A stretch of 64,000 nt of DNA from Pyrocephalus nanus (GCA_038380795.1 CM076267.1:15049501-15113500); one strand, 5' to 3'; counted from the first letter of the stretch, positions 1 to 12,199 are shown. The notes: generated by a model from the letters alone, not told the origin. Numbers and translations: made by a program.

Positions 1-1182
1 CTGCTGAAAGCTGTGCTGCCCTGAGTCAGTGTCCCTGGCACTTCGGAAGAGCATAAAGCATTTCCTGCAGGATGCCTTAGTCAAAGGGAAGCACTGGGTG
101 CCCCTTGGATCACCCCTCCGTGCCAGCTGCTCAGGGCAGGGACAGGAGCTTGCTAAGCAACCCCTGGCCAGAACATGCCGTTCCTCCCCAGTCCTGCCCT
201 CCCTGCTGGTAGAGATGGGCTGAAAAGATCTCATGACAAAAAAAAAAAAAAAGGGTGTTTGCAGAGCTGTAGGGCTCTTGGCCTCAGGGGATCTCAGAGT
301 GCTTTGTGGACAGCTTATCACAGAGGTAAAACAAGCTCTTGGAGACCGATGCAGGAATTTTCTGGCTGTGGTGTGCAATTCCTCGCTGTTACTGAGCAAG
401 CTGGCATGATGAAATAACCCTGGGAATGCAGGCAGGCAGAGGGTCCTGGGAACCCGCTCCGAGGAGTGCTTTAGCAGACAGATCCTCTGAACTGATCTGT
501 GTCTCATGGAAGCCTGTGTTTCAGAGAGATTTGAAAGACCAGCCTTCCTGCGAGTCCTCCTGAGAGCTGGATGGCACAGACACCTCTGGGCCACCCACTA
601 ATTCTGGTTGTATGTCCTCTGCTACCAAATCAATAGTTTAAACATCCACATGTTGCCTGTGCAGAACTGGATGAGACTTAAACAGAACAGACTGCTGGCT
701 GAGGAGAGGGGAGCAGTAGGGTAGTATGAGCAGTCACTGTGGTTGAATCCAGAAGGGATTGTGCAGGGGGTTTGATGATGTTTCAGGGTGGAGGTGATTC
801 TTCTCTGCTCTGTATCCTGTCTCCCACCACCCCCTCTCTTACAGAGCCCATTACTCATGCTCCCTCTGTGGCATTCCCAGTTGCACCTTTGTGCAAAGGG
901 AAGAGTGAAACTTGAGTGGGTGTTTGGTTTCATCTGCCTCTGTAGCTGCATCCAGAAGTGGCTTGATTATGCTTGTGGCCAGAGCACCTACTATGTTTTC
1001 CCTCTGCCACCAGCTGAGCACTGAGGGATGCTGTGCTGTGGCTCAGTGCTTCGCAGTTTGGCAGTGGCAAACCCCGGGTCCTTTTTGGGATACGATGGGC
1101 CAGAGGGCTTCAGGGGGCACTTTGTTCTTGGCATCTCCTGCTGTGAGGAAATTGCAATGCCAGTAAAAAGTAAACTTTTTAC

Positions 1183-1262
1183 TGCTATTTTAAAATTTAA
1201 TTTTTATTATTTAATAGTTTTTATTATATTACTATTTTATTATTTTTTATATTTTTTTAAAC
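1183..1262. repeat. AT-rich low-complexity block
   Basis: About 80 bp made almost entirely of A and T (TTTTATTATTT-type words) inside IGFBP2 intron 1. No unit length is fixed. It probably arose by slippage in an old A-rich tail. Confidence 0.7.
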
Positions 1263-4200
1263 TGTAAAGCAAAGTTTTTTTGAAGTATCTGAGCTCCAGG
1301 TCAACAACAATACTAGAGCTGTTGCACAAGAACCTTTGCCCAGGGTTCTCCTAGAAGTACTTTGCAGACTGATGAAGCAGAGGTCTCGGGGGCTGTGGTC
1401 AGGGTTTGTCTGCTACTTCCCTACCTTTCCTACATATGAAAGGTCAAGTTTAAAGGCTTAATCTGCTCTCTGGCTGCAGAGGACAAGTGCTGGATTCCTG
1501 TCACCCTGGGACAGGCAGCTCTGCTCCTTAAAATAAAAGCAAAGCAAAACCCAGAACAGGCACTTAAATTATCCTGAAATGGTAGAACTTGTGGACACAA
1601 GAAACTAAAAGTGTTGGGGGGGAAAAAAAAGACAAAACCAAACCTAGATAACAGGGACACCACTGCTCAGGGTGAGAAATCTCTCCCTGGATGGATGCGG
1701 CATTCCCACAGCCCTAGCTGTGCTCGCTCCTGTGCATGGTGCAGTGCCGGTCCAGGACTTGGGCTTCTGGATTTGCCCATTTGCTCCTCACATGGCTTTG
1801 GACAGCACTCTTAAGTTTTTCAGAAGGAAAGTGCTGGCCACCAGAGTCTGTTTGCTGCCAGAGGGAGATGTAAGCCCTGTCCAGCCCAGTTAGTAGGGCT
1901 TCAGGTCAGAGGTGTTGAAGGCCACGTGCGTGGAGCTTTTTGTGGGTCTGGGACCGTGATCAGAGCTTCAGTGCTATGCAAACACCCTGGGCAGATAAGC
2001 AAATGCATGTGAAACCCTTTGGGCAAGCTGTTGATGAAGGAAAGCAAGTGCAGAGAGGGAGCGGGTGCTGGGGAAGGGCACCTGTGGTCCTTGGCATGGT
2101 GTGTGCTCCCTGTGATACAGGCTGGCCCTCCCGTGCTGAGTGAGTGCTACTGGCTTGATCCCCTCCTGCAGGCCAGATACGCTCCAGGGCCCTTCAAAGG
2201 GATAAAGATATATTTTTAACCTGAGGCAGCTGCTGGTTTTTTTGTATGGTACTTTTTTTTTTTTTCTTGTAGCTCTGGAAGTGGCAGGTTGTTTTTCAGC
2301 CCTTCTGTTTCTCAGCTGTCTCGTCAGAGGTGTCTGGAGGTCTCAAACCAGATTCCCGAAAATTTCAGAAGTGGAAATGGGTAGCCGCTTTTGAAAATGT
2401 TGGCGAGACTGTGCAGCTCCCTGCAGACATAAGCTGATGGCCATTTGAACACGCTTTTTCCTCAGCCAAGTCCTCGCCCCATTGAAGCCAATGGGAATTT
2501 TCCTTGAAAAAGGCCATAAAGAAATCATTTTCTTGGCAAGGAGAGAGGTGTTTCATGGGCTCAGCATCAGTGTTCAGGAGAACTTCAGCTATCTGCTTAG
2601 ATTCCTGCCACACTTGTCCCACCCTGCACAAAACTCTCTACCTTTTGATCCAAAATAGCACAGGAGATGTTTTCCACATGCCATAGGAAAATGGAAGAAC
2701 TATAAAACATAATTGTTTTGGAGTTTGGCACCACTCCCTTACAGATATATTTAGTGTCAACTGAAATGGGTCAGCAAAAAGGCATTAGCCAGGATGACAA
2801 ACAGATTAGGGTTGTGTATCTTGAGGCAATTGCATACCTGCCCATCCCATGCTGGTAGGATTGGTGGGTGGCTTCATTACTTCATGGGTAGTCATAGGCA
2901 AGCATGCATGACTTGCAGCTCTTGGGCACCATTAAAAAGCATTATCTGTCTGTAAGAGGTGTTGTTTGGCTTGCAGCATGCTCTGTGTTCTCCTGACCTT
3001 GAGTCTCGATCTCTCTGCTCTTCTTGTTGCTACCCAGCCCATTTGCTCTTTGAAATGTGTCCCATCACACCTGATTCTCAGCCTCCTCCTGTGCACAAAG
3101 TTTGTCCTGAAGCAAATGCTAGTGCTCTGCACATGGGGCCAACCTCTTCTGTCTCAACTCCCTTCCCCTGTGATGGAGCCACCCCTGGAAGCCTCAGGTC
3201 AGGAGAGCTTCCCCTAAGAGCAGCACCAGATTTGGGAGAGTAAAAAGCTGTGATGGGTCTCTGGCATCAGCCCCAGGTGAACTTGGCAGCAGGGTGAGGG
3301 CAGGGCTCACCATGGCTGACTTGGTCTTGGAGAGGAGAGCTTGCAGTCAATAGCAGCTAGACCTTCCTGGCTTCTGATCCAGTCTTGCTCCTGTGATGGT
3401 GCACAGGGAGCCAAGACCAATCTCTGCCGTCCCTGGGTGTGTTCATGCACATCGGCTTGCACACTCCACTCCCATCGGTGGTTTTCTTTGGGCTGATATT
3501 TGTTAGCATTGGAAAGTGAGAAAAATGAGCGAAAATATTATCAGAAGCAGGTTTTGTGAATGAATCAGCTGACAAGAGGCTTACCAGCTCGCCTGCATTT
3601 ACTAGCACAGTGCTTATTTGGGCAGATGTCTATATATTTTAGTTGGAGGGAGGAAGGAGCAAGAATCAATTGGGGAAGGCACCACTTCCAGTTTGCTGCT
3701 TTTCTGTCAGTTTGTACCATCATTTTTCTGAATGAAGCAGGGGACTGCAATGTGTCTGAGAGGCTGCCCTGCTGCTGTGCTTATTCTGCTGTTGCTGACA
3801 ACTTGGTTGGGACACCAAGAGGAGCACAAAAGATGTCAGAAGGCTAAAACTCTCTTAAGCAGCTCCTTGAGGATCAGGACCTGGCCAGCCTTGCCCATCT
3901 CTTCATGGTGCTTTTTTTATTTGATCCTCTGTAAAGGCGGCCTCATGGCCTTCTCTCTTCTCACTATGTGTTTCTAATTAGCGAGGAGACTGGTGTATAA
4001 ACAGAAGATTCCTGCTCAAAATATTGCTTGTCTGGCTCCTAGAATGATGGCCAGATGGCAATCACCAGGCAGCAGCCTAGACTTTGAGCTCGCCCATCTG
4101 GCTATCAAACCTGGTCTCAGTTCTCATCTGGAACCAATATTGAGGAAAGTAATGGACTTTGCCAGATTGGTTTTGCCCCATATTTGCTTTTCAATTGCTA

Positions 4201-5108
4201 CTTAAGCAGCTAAAAACCTGCAGACCAAATATATTTAGTATTTCTGGAAGTGGGATGATCCCACTATTGGGATATCTGAGGCCAAAATGTTGAAAAAGTT
4301 GAAGAAGATATTGGACAAATCCATTGATTGGGTCTGTTGGTAGCTTTTAAATCCTCTGGGTCAGATGCAGTCTCCAGCCATGAAAGTGCTTTTACTGCTG
4401 GTCTGCAGCACAAATTGGGAATGGTCCTTCTGGTGTGTTCCCTGGCAGCTGCTGATGGTCTCATGAAAGGCATGCTGGAGGGGCTCTTTGATCCAGTCCA
4501 CTTGGGCCATTTTGCCATCAAGCAGCTTAGTAAGTTCAGACAAAACTCTTCTTGCGGTTTCTCCTTTATGAGCTTGGGGTTGTAATATCTGAAAAGAGCT
4601 TAAAAAGTTGTGGCAGAAATAAAACACTTGCTATTTTGATTTTTTCACTCTTTGTCGGGACAGTAGAGCTATGCCCTGACAAAACATCCTGATGCAGATT
4701 CTGAAAAAAGGAAATGTTAACATCTGTAAATGCTCTGTGTGCTTGGTCTTCTGAAAAGCAGGAGAAATCCAGAAGTTAAGCATTGTTGTGTAAGCTAAAG
4801 CATTGCTTGCCCTGCATCATGCAGTTTGATGTGATTTCTTTATCTCTCTGTGTCTGAGTTCCATAATGCTGAAAAGCTGGAGGTGCTGGAAAGAATGCTG
4901 ATGTTGGGAGGTTGGGTGCTACAGTTCTTGCTTGGAATATGCAAAAAGACACTTCATGCTTATCATCACCACCAGAACGACCTGGTCTGTCCCCTGGTGG
5001 GGTTACCTGCGGACCTGCTGAAGAGGTCTTATATAGAGAAATATATACAAAGATGCATATAGCCTGGGTTATTGCAGTGACAGGTGATGTACACGTGTGG
5101 GTTGAATG

Positions 5109-5195
5109 ATAATTTGGGCTGAATAGGACCTCTGGAGGTCTTGGTCCAAGCCCCAGCCTAACACAGGACCAGCTTCAATATCAGATTCAGTTACA
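5109..5195 (-). mobile_element. CR1 LINE fragment (3' region, degraded)
   Basis: The + strand reads GGACCTCTGGAGGTC, then CAAGCCCCAGCC and GGACCAGCTTCAA. These words occur in the same order in the reverse complement of avian CR1 3' ends (a 'ggacctctggaggtcatc ... ccaaccccctgctc' type of sequence). The copy is therefore in minus orientation, short and diverged. CR1 elements are non-LTR retrotransposons, usually heavily 5' truncated in bird genomes. Assignment is by recalled consensus; a repeat-library search would settle subfamily and ends. Confidence 0.6.
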
Positions 5196-6140
5196 GTGTT
5201 AGATGTGCTTGCTCAGCCAGATCAAACCAGGCAACAAGGAGGGATCAGCTGTCACCTTTTGGAGCAAGCAGGAGAACTTGAGATCTGTCCTTATTGCAGT
5301 GCAAAGTCTAAGGGGACTGGTGTCTGCAGCACTGTGACCATTGTGTCCTGCTTTGGCAAGGTTTGCTCTCAGAAATTCCCAGTGAATTGGGAAAATAAGT
5401 AAAGCAAAGAGCAGAGGAGATACATAAAGTCCAGTGTTTATCCCCAGATTTCTGCTAACCAATTTTGAAATGGCTGAACTAGCTGGGAATCTTGTGGCTT
5501 GCAACAGTGGCAAAGATGGGACTGTTCCACTGTCAGCGGAAGTGGCCAAATGCAGAAGTAGGTAGAAGCTAAATGAGTAACACAGTGTATGACACACAGT
5601 GGGAAAAATGGTATGGCAAGGACGATCACTGAAATGGCAGGATCTCCAAGAGAAATTAAGGTGGCCATAGAACAGAAGGAAGGTATTTTTGAAAGCAGGG
5701 TTGAGAATTTATTTTAGCACTTGAATACTGAGTAAGTATTCCTGGAGATACTCTGGGGGATGATAGATGGACTCAAGGTATTGTTAATAATCACTGTGGT
5801 TTTAAGTTTTGGAGCTGCATCCCTAATCCAGCTGGACTTGTGATGGGAAAATTACATTCTCGGGAAGTAATTTAGAAGGTCAAAGAAAAACCAGAAAGAA
5901 CTTCTCCAGCAGCGATTTCCTCTGCTCTCTAAACTGTCTTTTAGAGTGGCAATAACTCCAGAATGAAAGGATCTATTCTCACCTTCCAGATGAAAGGGCT
6001 AATGCAATTTAAAAGGTTTGCACGCAAAGGTTTTATGGCTTGGTAACCAGCCACATTTGAAAATTATCCAGGGCGGGATGAACACGTGAGAGAGCGCCAG
6101 ACTGAGCTGGACCCTTTCCTTGTCTGCCCTTCTCCTGCAG

Positions 6141-6364
6141 ATAATGGTGATGACCGGTCCGAGAGCATTCTTGCCGAGAACCACGTGGATGGCACTGTGG
6201 GGATCCTGAGCGGAGCTGGCGGGAGGAAGCCCATGAAGACAGGCATGAAGGAGCTGGCAGTTATGAGGGAGAAGGTGAACGAGCAGCAGCGGCAGATGGG
6301 CAAAGTTGGCAAGGCCCATCACAACCACGAGGACTCCAAAAAGTCTCGGCTGTCGACGGGCAGG
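6141..6364 (+). CDS. IGFBP2: IGFBP2 exon 2 (linker domain)
   Basis: 224 bp. It opens in phase 1, completing a codon begun in exon 1, and closes in phase 0 before GTGAGA. It encodes the unstructured central linker, including the conserved stretches [22 protein letters not shown] and [13 protein letters not shown]. Near its end is a basic patch, SKKSR. This matches the position of the mammalian linker heparin-binding motif (PKKLRP type), but the flanking prolines are absent. The linker is the least conserved IGFBP region, so the good match over the MKELAV segment is what identifies the gene. Confidence 0.95.
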
Positions 6365-9300
6365 GTGAGAGGGCAGGGGCTGTGGGGGGCTGAGGGGTGT
6401 AGCTGTGGGCTCACTGGGAAATGCTAAATGCCAAGCCTCAGTGACATTTGCAATAAACTGTCTTAAAAAGATAAAAGAAAAAAAAAAAGAAGAAAGAAAA
6501 AAGCGGGGCGAGGAAAAAAAGGAAAAGCAAACATTGCTTTTGGCCTGAAGCTTGGGCTGAACACACCATCTGATGAACTTTGATGTGCTGGTGAGGAGGC
6601 ATTATTTTCATTGCAGCTTCACCTCCTAATGGCAGAGCTGGGAAAGGGGGGCTCCTGCTGGCTCAACACCTACCTCTGCAGGGGTGCAGCAAGCTCTTTT
6701 CCCGTGGACTGGCTTTCTCACACCCTTTTTCCCCCAAGCAAGTGCCAGGGATGGCCCAAGGGGACTGGGGGTGGGGGGGGGGGAGGGTAAAGGGGTACTG
6801 TCTGCCTGCTGCAGAGCAGCCCCAGTCCGGGTTAGGGGGGCCACAAGCCCCTAGGATGGGCTGTGCGACTGTCTTACAGCAGTGAGTGCTCAAAGTCCGC
6901 CCCCTTCTTGCCTGTCCGTCTCGATGCCCTCCAGTCCTTGGCTGTGGTTTCCCTCTAGTGGGCAGTTTGGTCAAGGCAACTAAATGGGATGGGATTGGTG
7001 ATGGAGATGGAAACCCACCCCAAAAGGTCCTTGTAAACATATAGAGTATTAATATCTGGGGAGCACAGGGACAGAAGGGGACTTTAAAAGAGAGTCCTCG
7101 ATACCTTCCAAGGAATAGGCAAAACAGAGGTTCAAAATAAGGTGCAGGCACCATTAACTTTGAGAGCTCCCACACTGCCGCTGCTCCTTTGAGGGGAAAA
7201 AAACCCCAACACCATCCACTGCAAAAACAGAGAGGTGTGGACTCACTTTGGCTCACATCAGGTGTAATTCAACGAGACTGCCTTGGTGGGGAGCCCTGTA
7301 TGGATGCTGCTGTGGAGCAAGAGAGATGCCTCCAGAGGCTAGCTTTGGGTACTGTCATTTCTAGGGCTTCCCCTCCACTCCCATGGAGTCTCACATGCTT
7401 TGAGTTTCACTTCTGGGCCAAAACTGTGCCACAGGTGTGGGAACTCATAGAAACCATCCTGATCTGTCTGGTCTAGCCCTGCTTTGTGTCACTTGTCATC
7501 ACTAGTGGGACCCACAGTAGCATCTCTAAGGTTTCTCCTCCTCTTGTATCCAAGGTTTGGGACCTGGTATTACGTAGGCTCTTGGCCATGTCACGCATAT
7601 GGGAGAGACATTCATGTCCACATGTGGCCATGCAGAACTCTGATTTGGATGTCTGCAGGTGAAGTCTGTAGCAGGACCCAGTGGCAAACCTGTGTCATGA
7701 GGAAATGCACACAGGTGTTCATCCTCACTGCTGTTTCCATTGTCTTAAGTGTTGACCTTGAATAGTACCGTTGCCCTGAATTTTTTTTTTTTTCTTTTTC
7801 TTGCTTTCTGGCCTCTTTTCAGACCCCTTGTCAGCAGGAGCTGGATCAGGTCCTGGAACGCATATCCACTATGCGGCTGCCAGACGAGCGAGGTCCCCTG
7901 GAGCACCTCTACTCCCTTCACATCCCCAACTGTGACAAGCACGGCCTGTACAATCTCAAACAGGTAAGTGTGGAGAGTGGGAGCTCTGGGGCTGCCTGTA
8001 CTCCAGCAGCAGCCCTTGTCTTTCTGTCTGTCCCCATTGTGTGCAGCCACAGAGCACAGGCACAGATCAGGCTGGGCTGAGACTGCACACACGATGTGAG
8101 GTGTGGGGTAAACAGCAAACACTATACATGGCACGAACAGGTTTAGTAGCACCTAAGTGCTGCTGTATCCAAGGGTGCTTAGGTGCATCTGCAGCCATGG
8201 GTTCGCCACTGGAGATGAGATCCGCATTCCATGTGTGGCTGTGGATGGCCCAGAACCTGTTTATTCAGAGCCCCTTCTTCCCTACGAGAGCTGCTTATCT
8301 GTCCAGGTCTATTTTCATGTACTTTGAGCCAAGTATTGTCCTGGCTGGGCCCTGCTGCAGGAGAAAAGCAGAGAGAGACTGAATGTTGGCCCATCTTGCA
8401 GACAAAGCAGAAAGCACTTCTTCTGGGGTCAGGAAGTTTTATAGTGCACTCTACTGGTTTTCCTCCACAAATCAAGGCTGGTCCCCCAGCTCTAGGAGGG
8501 ATTCCTTCCAGGTGAGGTGGGGATTGGGGTGCAGCATGCTTCTGAAGGCATGTATGGGACCCAGAAGGACTCACAGAACTTGTGTGTTTGAATTCTGACT
8601 TCTTGGCTTTGTCTGTGCAAAACCACCAGGTGTCAGTGGCTCAGGAATGGGGAAAAAAACTGCCAGGAAAAACAGCAAAACCCCAGCTTGTCCAGAGTTG
8701 ACTGCAGCTGTGTGAATAGTACTTGGATATGAGGATCCCTTATAGCTGAGCCTTTGGAGGGGACCCTAGAAAACCTATTTTTTTCATGGCTAAGTATTTT
8801 ACTCAGGGCTACTTCTATCACTTGATCAGGAGCATTAAAAAAAAAAGTATGATGCTCTGAGATAATCTCCCTTTGTCCCTTCTCTCGTCTCTATGCCATC
8901 TGGACCCTCACCCTCCATCTCCCCCTGAAGAGCCCCATGGGCTGGCTGGATCCTCCAGCATGAGCACACGTGAAAGGGCTGGATGGAGCAGAGCTGGCAA
9001 GTTGCCTGTAAGGAGATGAGCCATGTCTGGGGAATGAGCCCGGACAGTGCAGTAATGCTTTGTGTGTTACAAAAGAGAAGACAGTTTCTGCTGCTCCTTG
9101 TCCCTGGGAAACAAGTCAACTTGCACTGAAGGGTGCAGGTGGGTTACACACTGGTCACTACTGCAGAAAAAGAGAGAGGACATAAATTGTTTTCTTCCCT
9201 GCACCTCCCTGGTTGAGGGCAAACAAGGCAAATGTGAAGTGATACCAATTTCCCTCCATCTAGGAGCTGAGCTCATCTTCATTTGCTGGCAAGTGAATGG

Positions 9301-10367
9301 CAACAAAAGCATTCCCAGTTGATCACACCCCCTATGGGCCAGTACTCAGGTGGAGGATGCACTCTTCTGTTGGGGAGGCTTTTTCTTCCTCTTTTTGTGC
9401 TTTTTTATTCCCATGAACAAGGCTGCATTTTGACCTCAGTCCAGCTTGAGACAATGGTTTAAGTTCTCCTTTATGGAGTGCCCACAGAGCTTGGCCTGCT
9501 TGGAGTAACCTCTGCGTCTCCCACTGGACTCTGTCCAGAAATGTATATGCTGGGGATGGAGGGGTGAGCATCAGATTCAAAGTGGCTGCAGCCCTGCGAG
9601 GCAGGAGGTGGATGATATCAATCAGGGCAAGAAATCTTTCTCTAACAGGACTGGAAGAACTGAGTCCAGGTCCAGATGCACCATGGTCCCTACCTCCATT
9701 CTGAAACAGAGTGAATCCCCGTTTGGAAGTATGTTTAGGTCTGGATGTGGGGGCCTTGATCTGATGTTTCAGTTTGTTTAGCCTAAACTGCAGGTGAGAA
9801 GAAGCTCATACACCTCTTCTGTCAGTCTATCTCATCCTTCTTTCCCCTGGGATTCTTGACTCTCTGGGTGATTTTATCCATAACTGGCAGAAGGCGATGC
9901 ATTTCAGGGACAGCTGTCCTTGTGGTTCATTAAAATTGGCTTCTTGGTCCTTGGCACAGCCACTGGGGAAAGAGGTTCAGCCCTCAGCCTGGACTGATGG
10001 AGAACACTGCATGTGCAGCAGAGACCCTGGGGTGTTTGAGTTAAGGCATCTGTGGATCTTGCCTAAATCCAGACTAGTGCCAGATCACTGGAGAAACCCC
10101 AGCTCGGCCTGTGTTTGGGCTTTGGGCTGGTGGACCTGGGAAGGGGGTTGTTTTGTCCCTGTCTTTACTCTGATGCCTGCCTTGTCCCTCTCCATGCAGT
10201 GCAAGATGTCTGTGAACGGGCAGCGTGGCGAGTGCTGGTGCGTGGACCCCATCCACGGGAAGGTGATCCAGGGTGCACCCACCATCCGCGGGGACCCCGA
10301 GTGCCACCTCTTCTACACAGCCCATGAGCAGGAGGACCGGGGAGCACATGCCCTGCGGAGCCAGTAG
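6141..10367 (+). CDS. IGFBP2: Insulin-like growth factor binding protein 2, exons 2-4 (5' partial)
   Basis: A secreted carrier that binds IGF-I and IGF-II and modulates IGF1-receptor signalling. The coding sequence is the join of 6141-6364, 7823-7963 and 10200-10367, giving about 177 C-terminal residues. Exon 1 (signal peptide and cysteine-rich N-terminal domain) lies outside the window. Exon 2 encodes the variable linker. Exons 3-4 encode the thyroglobulin type-1 C-terminal domain with its expected six cysteines: PCQQELD, PNCDKHG, CKMS, CWC and PEC. The signature QRGECWCV and an RGD at 10287-10295 are intact. The reading frame is continuous over all junctions (phase 1 into exon 2, phase 0 at both later junctions) and all splice sites are GT/AG. 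RGD is the integrin-binding motif of IGFBP1 and IGFBP2; together with the linker motif [11 protein letters not shown] it points to IGFBP2. No frameshift or lost cysteine was seen. The neighbour, in opposite orientation, is IGFBP5. Confidence 0.96.
6365..7822 (+). other. IGFBP2: IGFBP2 intron 2
   Basis: A GTGAGA donor and a strongly pyrimidine-rich acceptor ending in TTTTCAG bound this 1458-bp intron. It contains an A-rich stretch (about 6470-6530), a G-rich run at 6766-6795 and a CTCF-like word at 6950-6962. No open frame with a recognisable domain is present. Confidence 0.9.
6950..6962 (-). promoter_or_regulatory. CTCF-like core motif
   Basis: On the - strand the 13 bases read CCACTAGAGGGAA, matching 12 of 13 positions of the commonly used CTCF core CCASYAGRKGGCR. 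One match of this quality can occur by chance, so binding is inference only. If real, it would lie inside IGFBP2 intron 2. Confidence 0.3.
7823..7963 (+). CDS. IGFBP2: IGFBP2 exon 3 (start of thyroglobulin type-1 domain)
   Basis: 141 bp, 47 codons, phase 0 at both ends, followed by GTAAGT. It encodes the start of the C-terminal domain: [20 protein letters not shown] and later [16 protein letters not shown]. This is near-identical to what I know of vertebrate IGFBP2. It carries the first two of the six conserved C-domain cysteines. Confidence 0.97.
7964..10199 (+). other. IGFBP2: IGFBP2 intron 3
   Basis: This 2236-bp intron runs from GTAAGT to a CCATGCAG acceptor. Nothing recognisable is present beyond ordinary unique sequence. 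No transposon signature or long conserved frame was seen. Confidence 0.9.
10200..10367 (+). CDS. IGFBP2: IGFBP2 exon 4, coding part (CWCV core, RGD, C-terminus)
   Basis: 55 codons plus a TAG stop at 10365-10367. It encodes [15 protein letters not shown], the signature core of the thyroglobulin type-1 fold, then [15 protein letters not shown] with the integrin-type RGD at 10287-10295. A short polar tail follows, ending in SQ. The exon starts exactly at a cysteine codon, as in other IGFBP genes, including IGFBP5 exon 4 in this window. Confidence 0.97.
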   Translation, partial: CKMSVNGQRGECWCVDPIHGKVIQGAPTIRGDPECHLFYTAHEQEDRGAHALRSQ

Positions 10368-11640
10368 ACAGACATGATCGTGCTGGCTGGTGGTGGCTCA
10401 CTGTGGCCCCAGTGCTGGATTTTACATGGGTTTCAGCGTGTCTCTTTAGGCTCTGGAAGAGACTGGGGTTGGGTCCTGCGTGCTGCCCTCCTTCCTCAGC
10501 TGCCTGATTCCTGGGGAGGGGAGGGATTACGGGAGAGGGGAAAGGCGGTGGGGGGTTTGCAAGGAGAAGGGACTGCTTTCTTAGTCTTTCACCCAACATA
10601 AACCAGAGAACCGGTCTTTTTTGCTCCTCGCCCTGCAGCCCTGCCGTCCCTGCTGCTTCGCGGCATTTTCCTCTACCCTCCAGCACAGAGTGCCATGTGC
10701 TCCCTAACCCCTCCCAGGGGCAAAACCCCTTGCCATGGTTGGGAGTGGGTGAAAAAAAACAAAAGAAAAAGCCAAGCCTTTTCCCCTCTTTTTCTCCCTT
10801 CCCCAATACCAAAGACTGTAAATACTGTCATCTGCCTCTTGTGTCCTGCTGGTCCCCTGTGCCTCAGCCCAGCCATCTGTCCTGGCATGGGATGTGCTAT
10901 GGGAACATACCACTGCAGCTGGGATGTGTTCCCTAAGGAAGCATCGGTGAGGGAAAGGGCTGAAGATGAGACAGCTGCTCGCCCCACCCCTTAAAAACAC
11001 TCCTGGGTGCTTCCTTTCCTGGTGCTGGGGCACAGCCTACTCCACAGGGACCTGGCTTCAGCCACTGGTTCAAGAGCATGGGGCCTTTAGGTGACAACAA
11101 AGCTAAATGCTTGTTTTTCAAGGGGATTTGAAAGGCTTTTGTTGACTATTTCTTAGGATCAGCTTATACCGAGGGAGCTAAAATGAACTTGCTGAGGCTG
11201 GGTGGAAGGATGCCTGTGTAGATTTAGGATAACAAGCCAGGGAATGTCTCTCTCTTTCTCTCATTCATTTTTTTTCTTTGTTTCTAGATAGGAAAAAAAC
11301 AAAACACATCTAAAAACTTGTGCTCCCAAGCAGCTGCCCTTGTCCCTCCATTTTTGCTTGGGACTGGAGTGAGCAACTGCTATTCAGCACATAACTTTTT
11401 CTTTTTGTAAGTAAATTACAGTATATATCTTGCTTCATAAAGGCCCTGACACACACACACACTCCTGCCCATATACACATCTGTATTGATGAAATCCAAG
11501 TGATTCCAGGTGCTCTGAGAGTTTTTGCGCTGGACATGCTGTTCTGAGGAGAGATGTGTCTCTGCTGTTAATTCACCTGTTGATTTCTTTCTGTACAGAA
11601 CACACCAATGCTGAGAATAAATAACTTCCCCATTGCCTAA
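10368..11640 (+). other. IGFBP2: IGFBP2 3' UTR (predicted extent)
   Basis: The sequence after the TAG stop has no canonical AATAAA or ATTAAA until 11616. The most likely 3' UTR is therefore about 1.27 kb. It contains an ACACAC run at about 11450-11462 and several A/T-rich stretches. A second AATAAA at 12177-12182 would give a UTR of about 1.8 kb. The end is inferred from hexamers only. Confidence 0.6.
11616..11621 (+). terminator. IGFBP2: Poly(A) signal AATAAA for IGFBP2
   Basis: This is the first canonical AATAAA after the IGFBP2 stop codon. A T-rich tract (about 11650-11692) lies downstream, as expected for a cleavage site near 11635-11645. Use of this site is inferred. Confidence 0.6.
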
Positions 11641-12176
11641 GCAAGGAGATTTTATTATTTTCTTCCTTTTCTTTTTTTTTTTCTTTTTTTTTAAAAAATA
11701 CGGATACCCTTTGTAAAGCAATTGCAAAAACCCTCTCCTAAAAGCATTTGGCTTTATTTAAATGGTTTGTTGCTTTTTGCCCTGCTTCTTGGGCCCACAT
11801 TTCAGATCCCAAGTGTGAAGGGCACAGGTGGGCTCTGTAACTTAAAGCCTTTGTGACTTTTTAGAGGTTTGGATATGGCAGTGGAGGAGACAGGGGAAGG
11901 ACCCCCTTTGGAAAGTCAGGGGTGGGCATATGTGGATGTCTACAAATGGGAGCACTAAAGAAGAAGACAACACACCTCCACGCGAAACCAAGTAACTGTA
12001 AAACTGATGCTACCTGTTTTCTGTTAACATCTGAGGGTGTTCTGCTTTTTCATATAAACCTTGCACATGCTGGCTCTCATCTACAGTTTGTACTTTCTGT
12101 TTTGTTTGGGAATAGGGAAGTTTTCTTGTGTGTTTGTCTTTTTCTCTTTTGGAAAAGCTGAGCTGCATAAAGTTGG

Positions 12177-12182
12177 AATAAA
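12177..12182 (+). terminator. IGFBP2: Alternative distal poly(A) signal for IGFBP2
   Basis: A second AATAAA, in GGAATAAATTAAATGG, lies about 560 bp beyond the first. It could give a longer isoform. It could equally be a chance hexamer in AT-rich sequence. Confidence 0.3.
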
Positions 12183-12199
12183 TTAAATGGGATGCCAGA

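Larger units (their letters stand above)
1..6140 (+). other. IGFBP2: IGFBP2 intron 1 (3' part)
   Basis: This stretch precedes the first IGFBP2 exon seen and ends in a good acceptor, a pyrimidine-rich run followed by CAG at 6138-6140. IGFBP2 exon 1 is not in the window, so only the 3' part of the intron is present. A long first intron is usual for this gene. Contents: an A-run at 239-252, a strongly AT-rich block at about 1183-1262, a CR1-like fragment near 5109-5195, and a weak LINE-RT-like frame at 4264-4627. I see no coding exon in it. Short open frames here (60-130 codons) lack conserved motifs and several begin at non-ATG codons. Confidence 0.85.
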
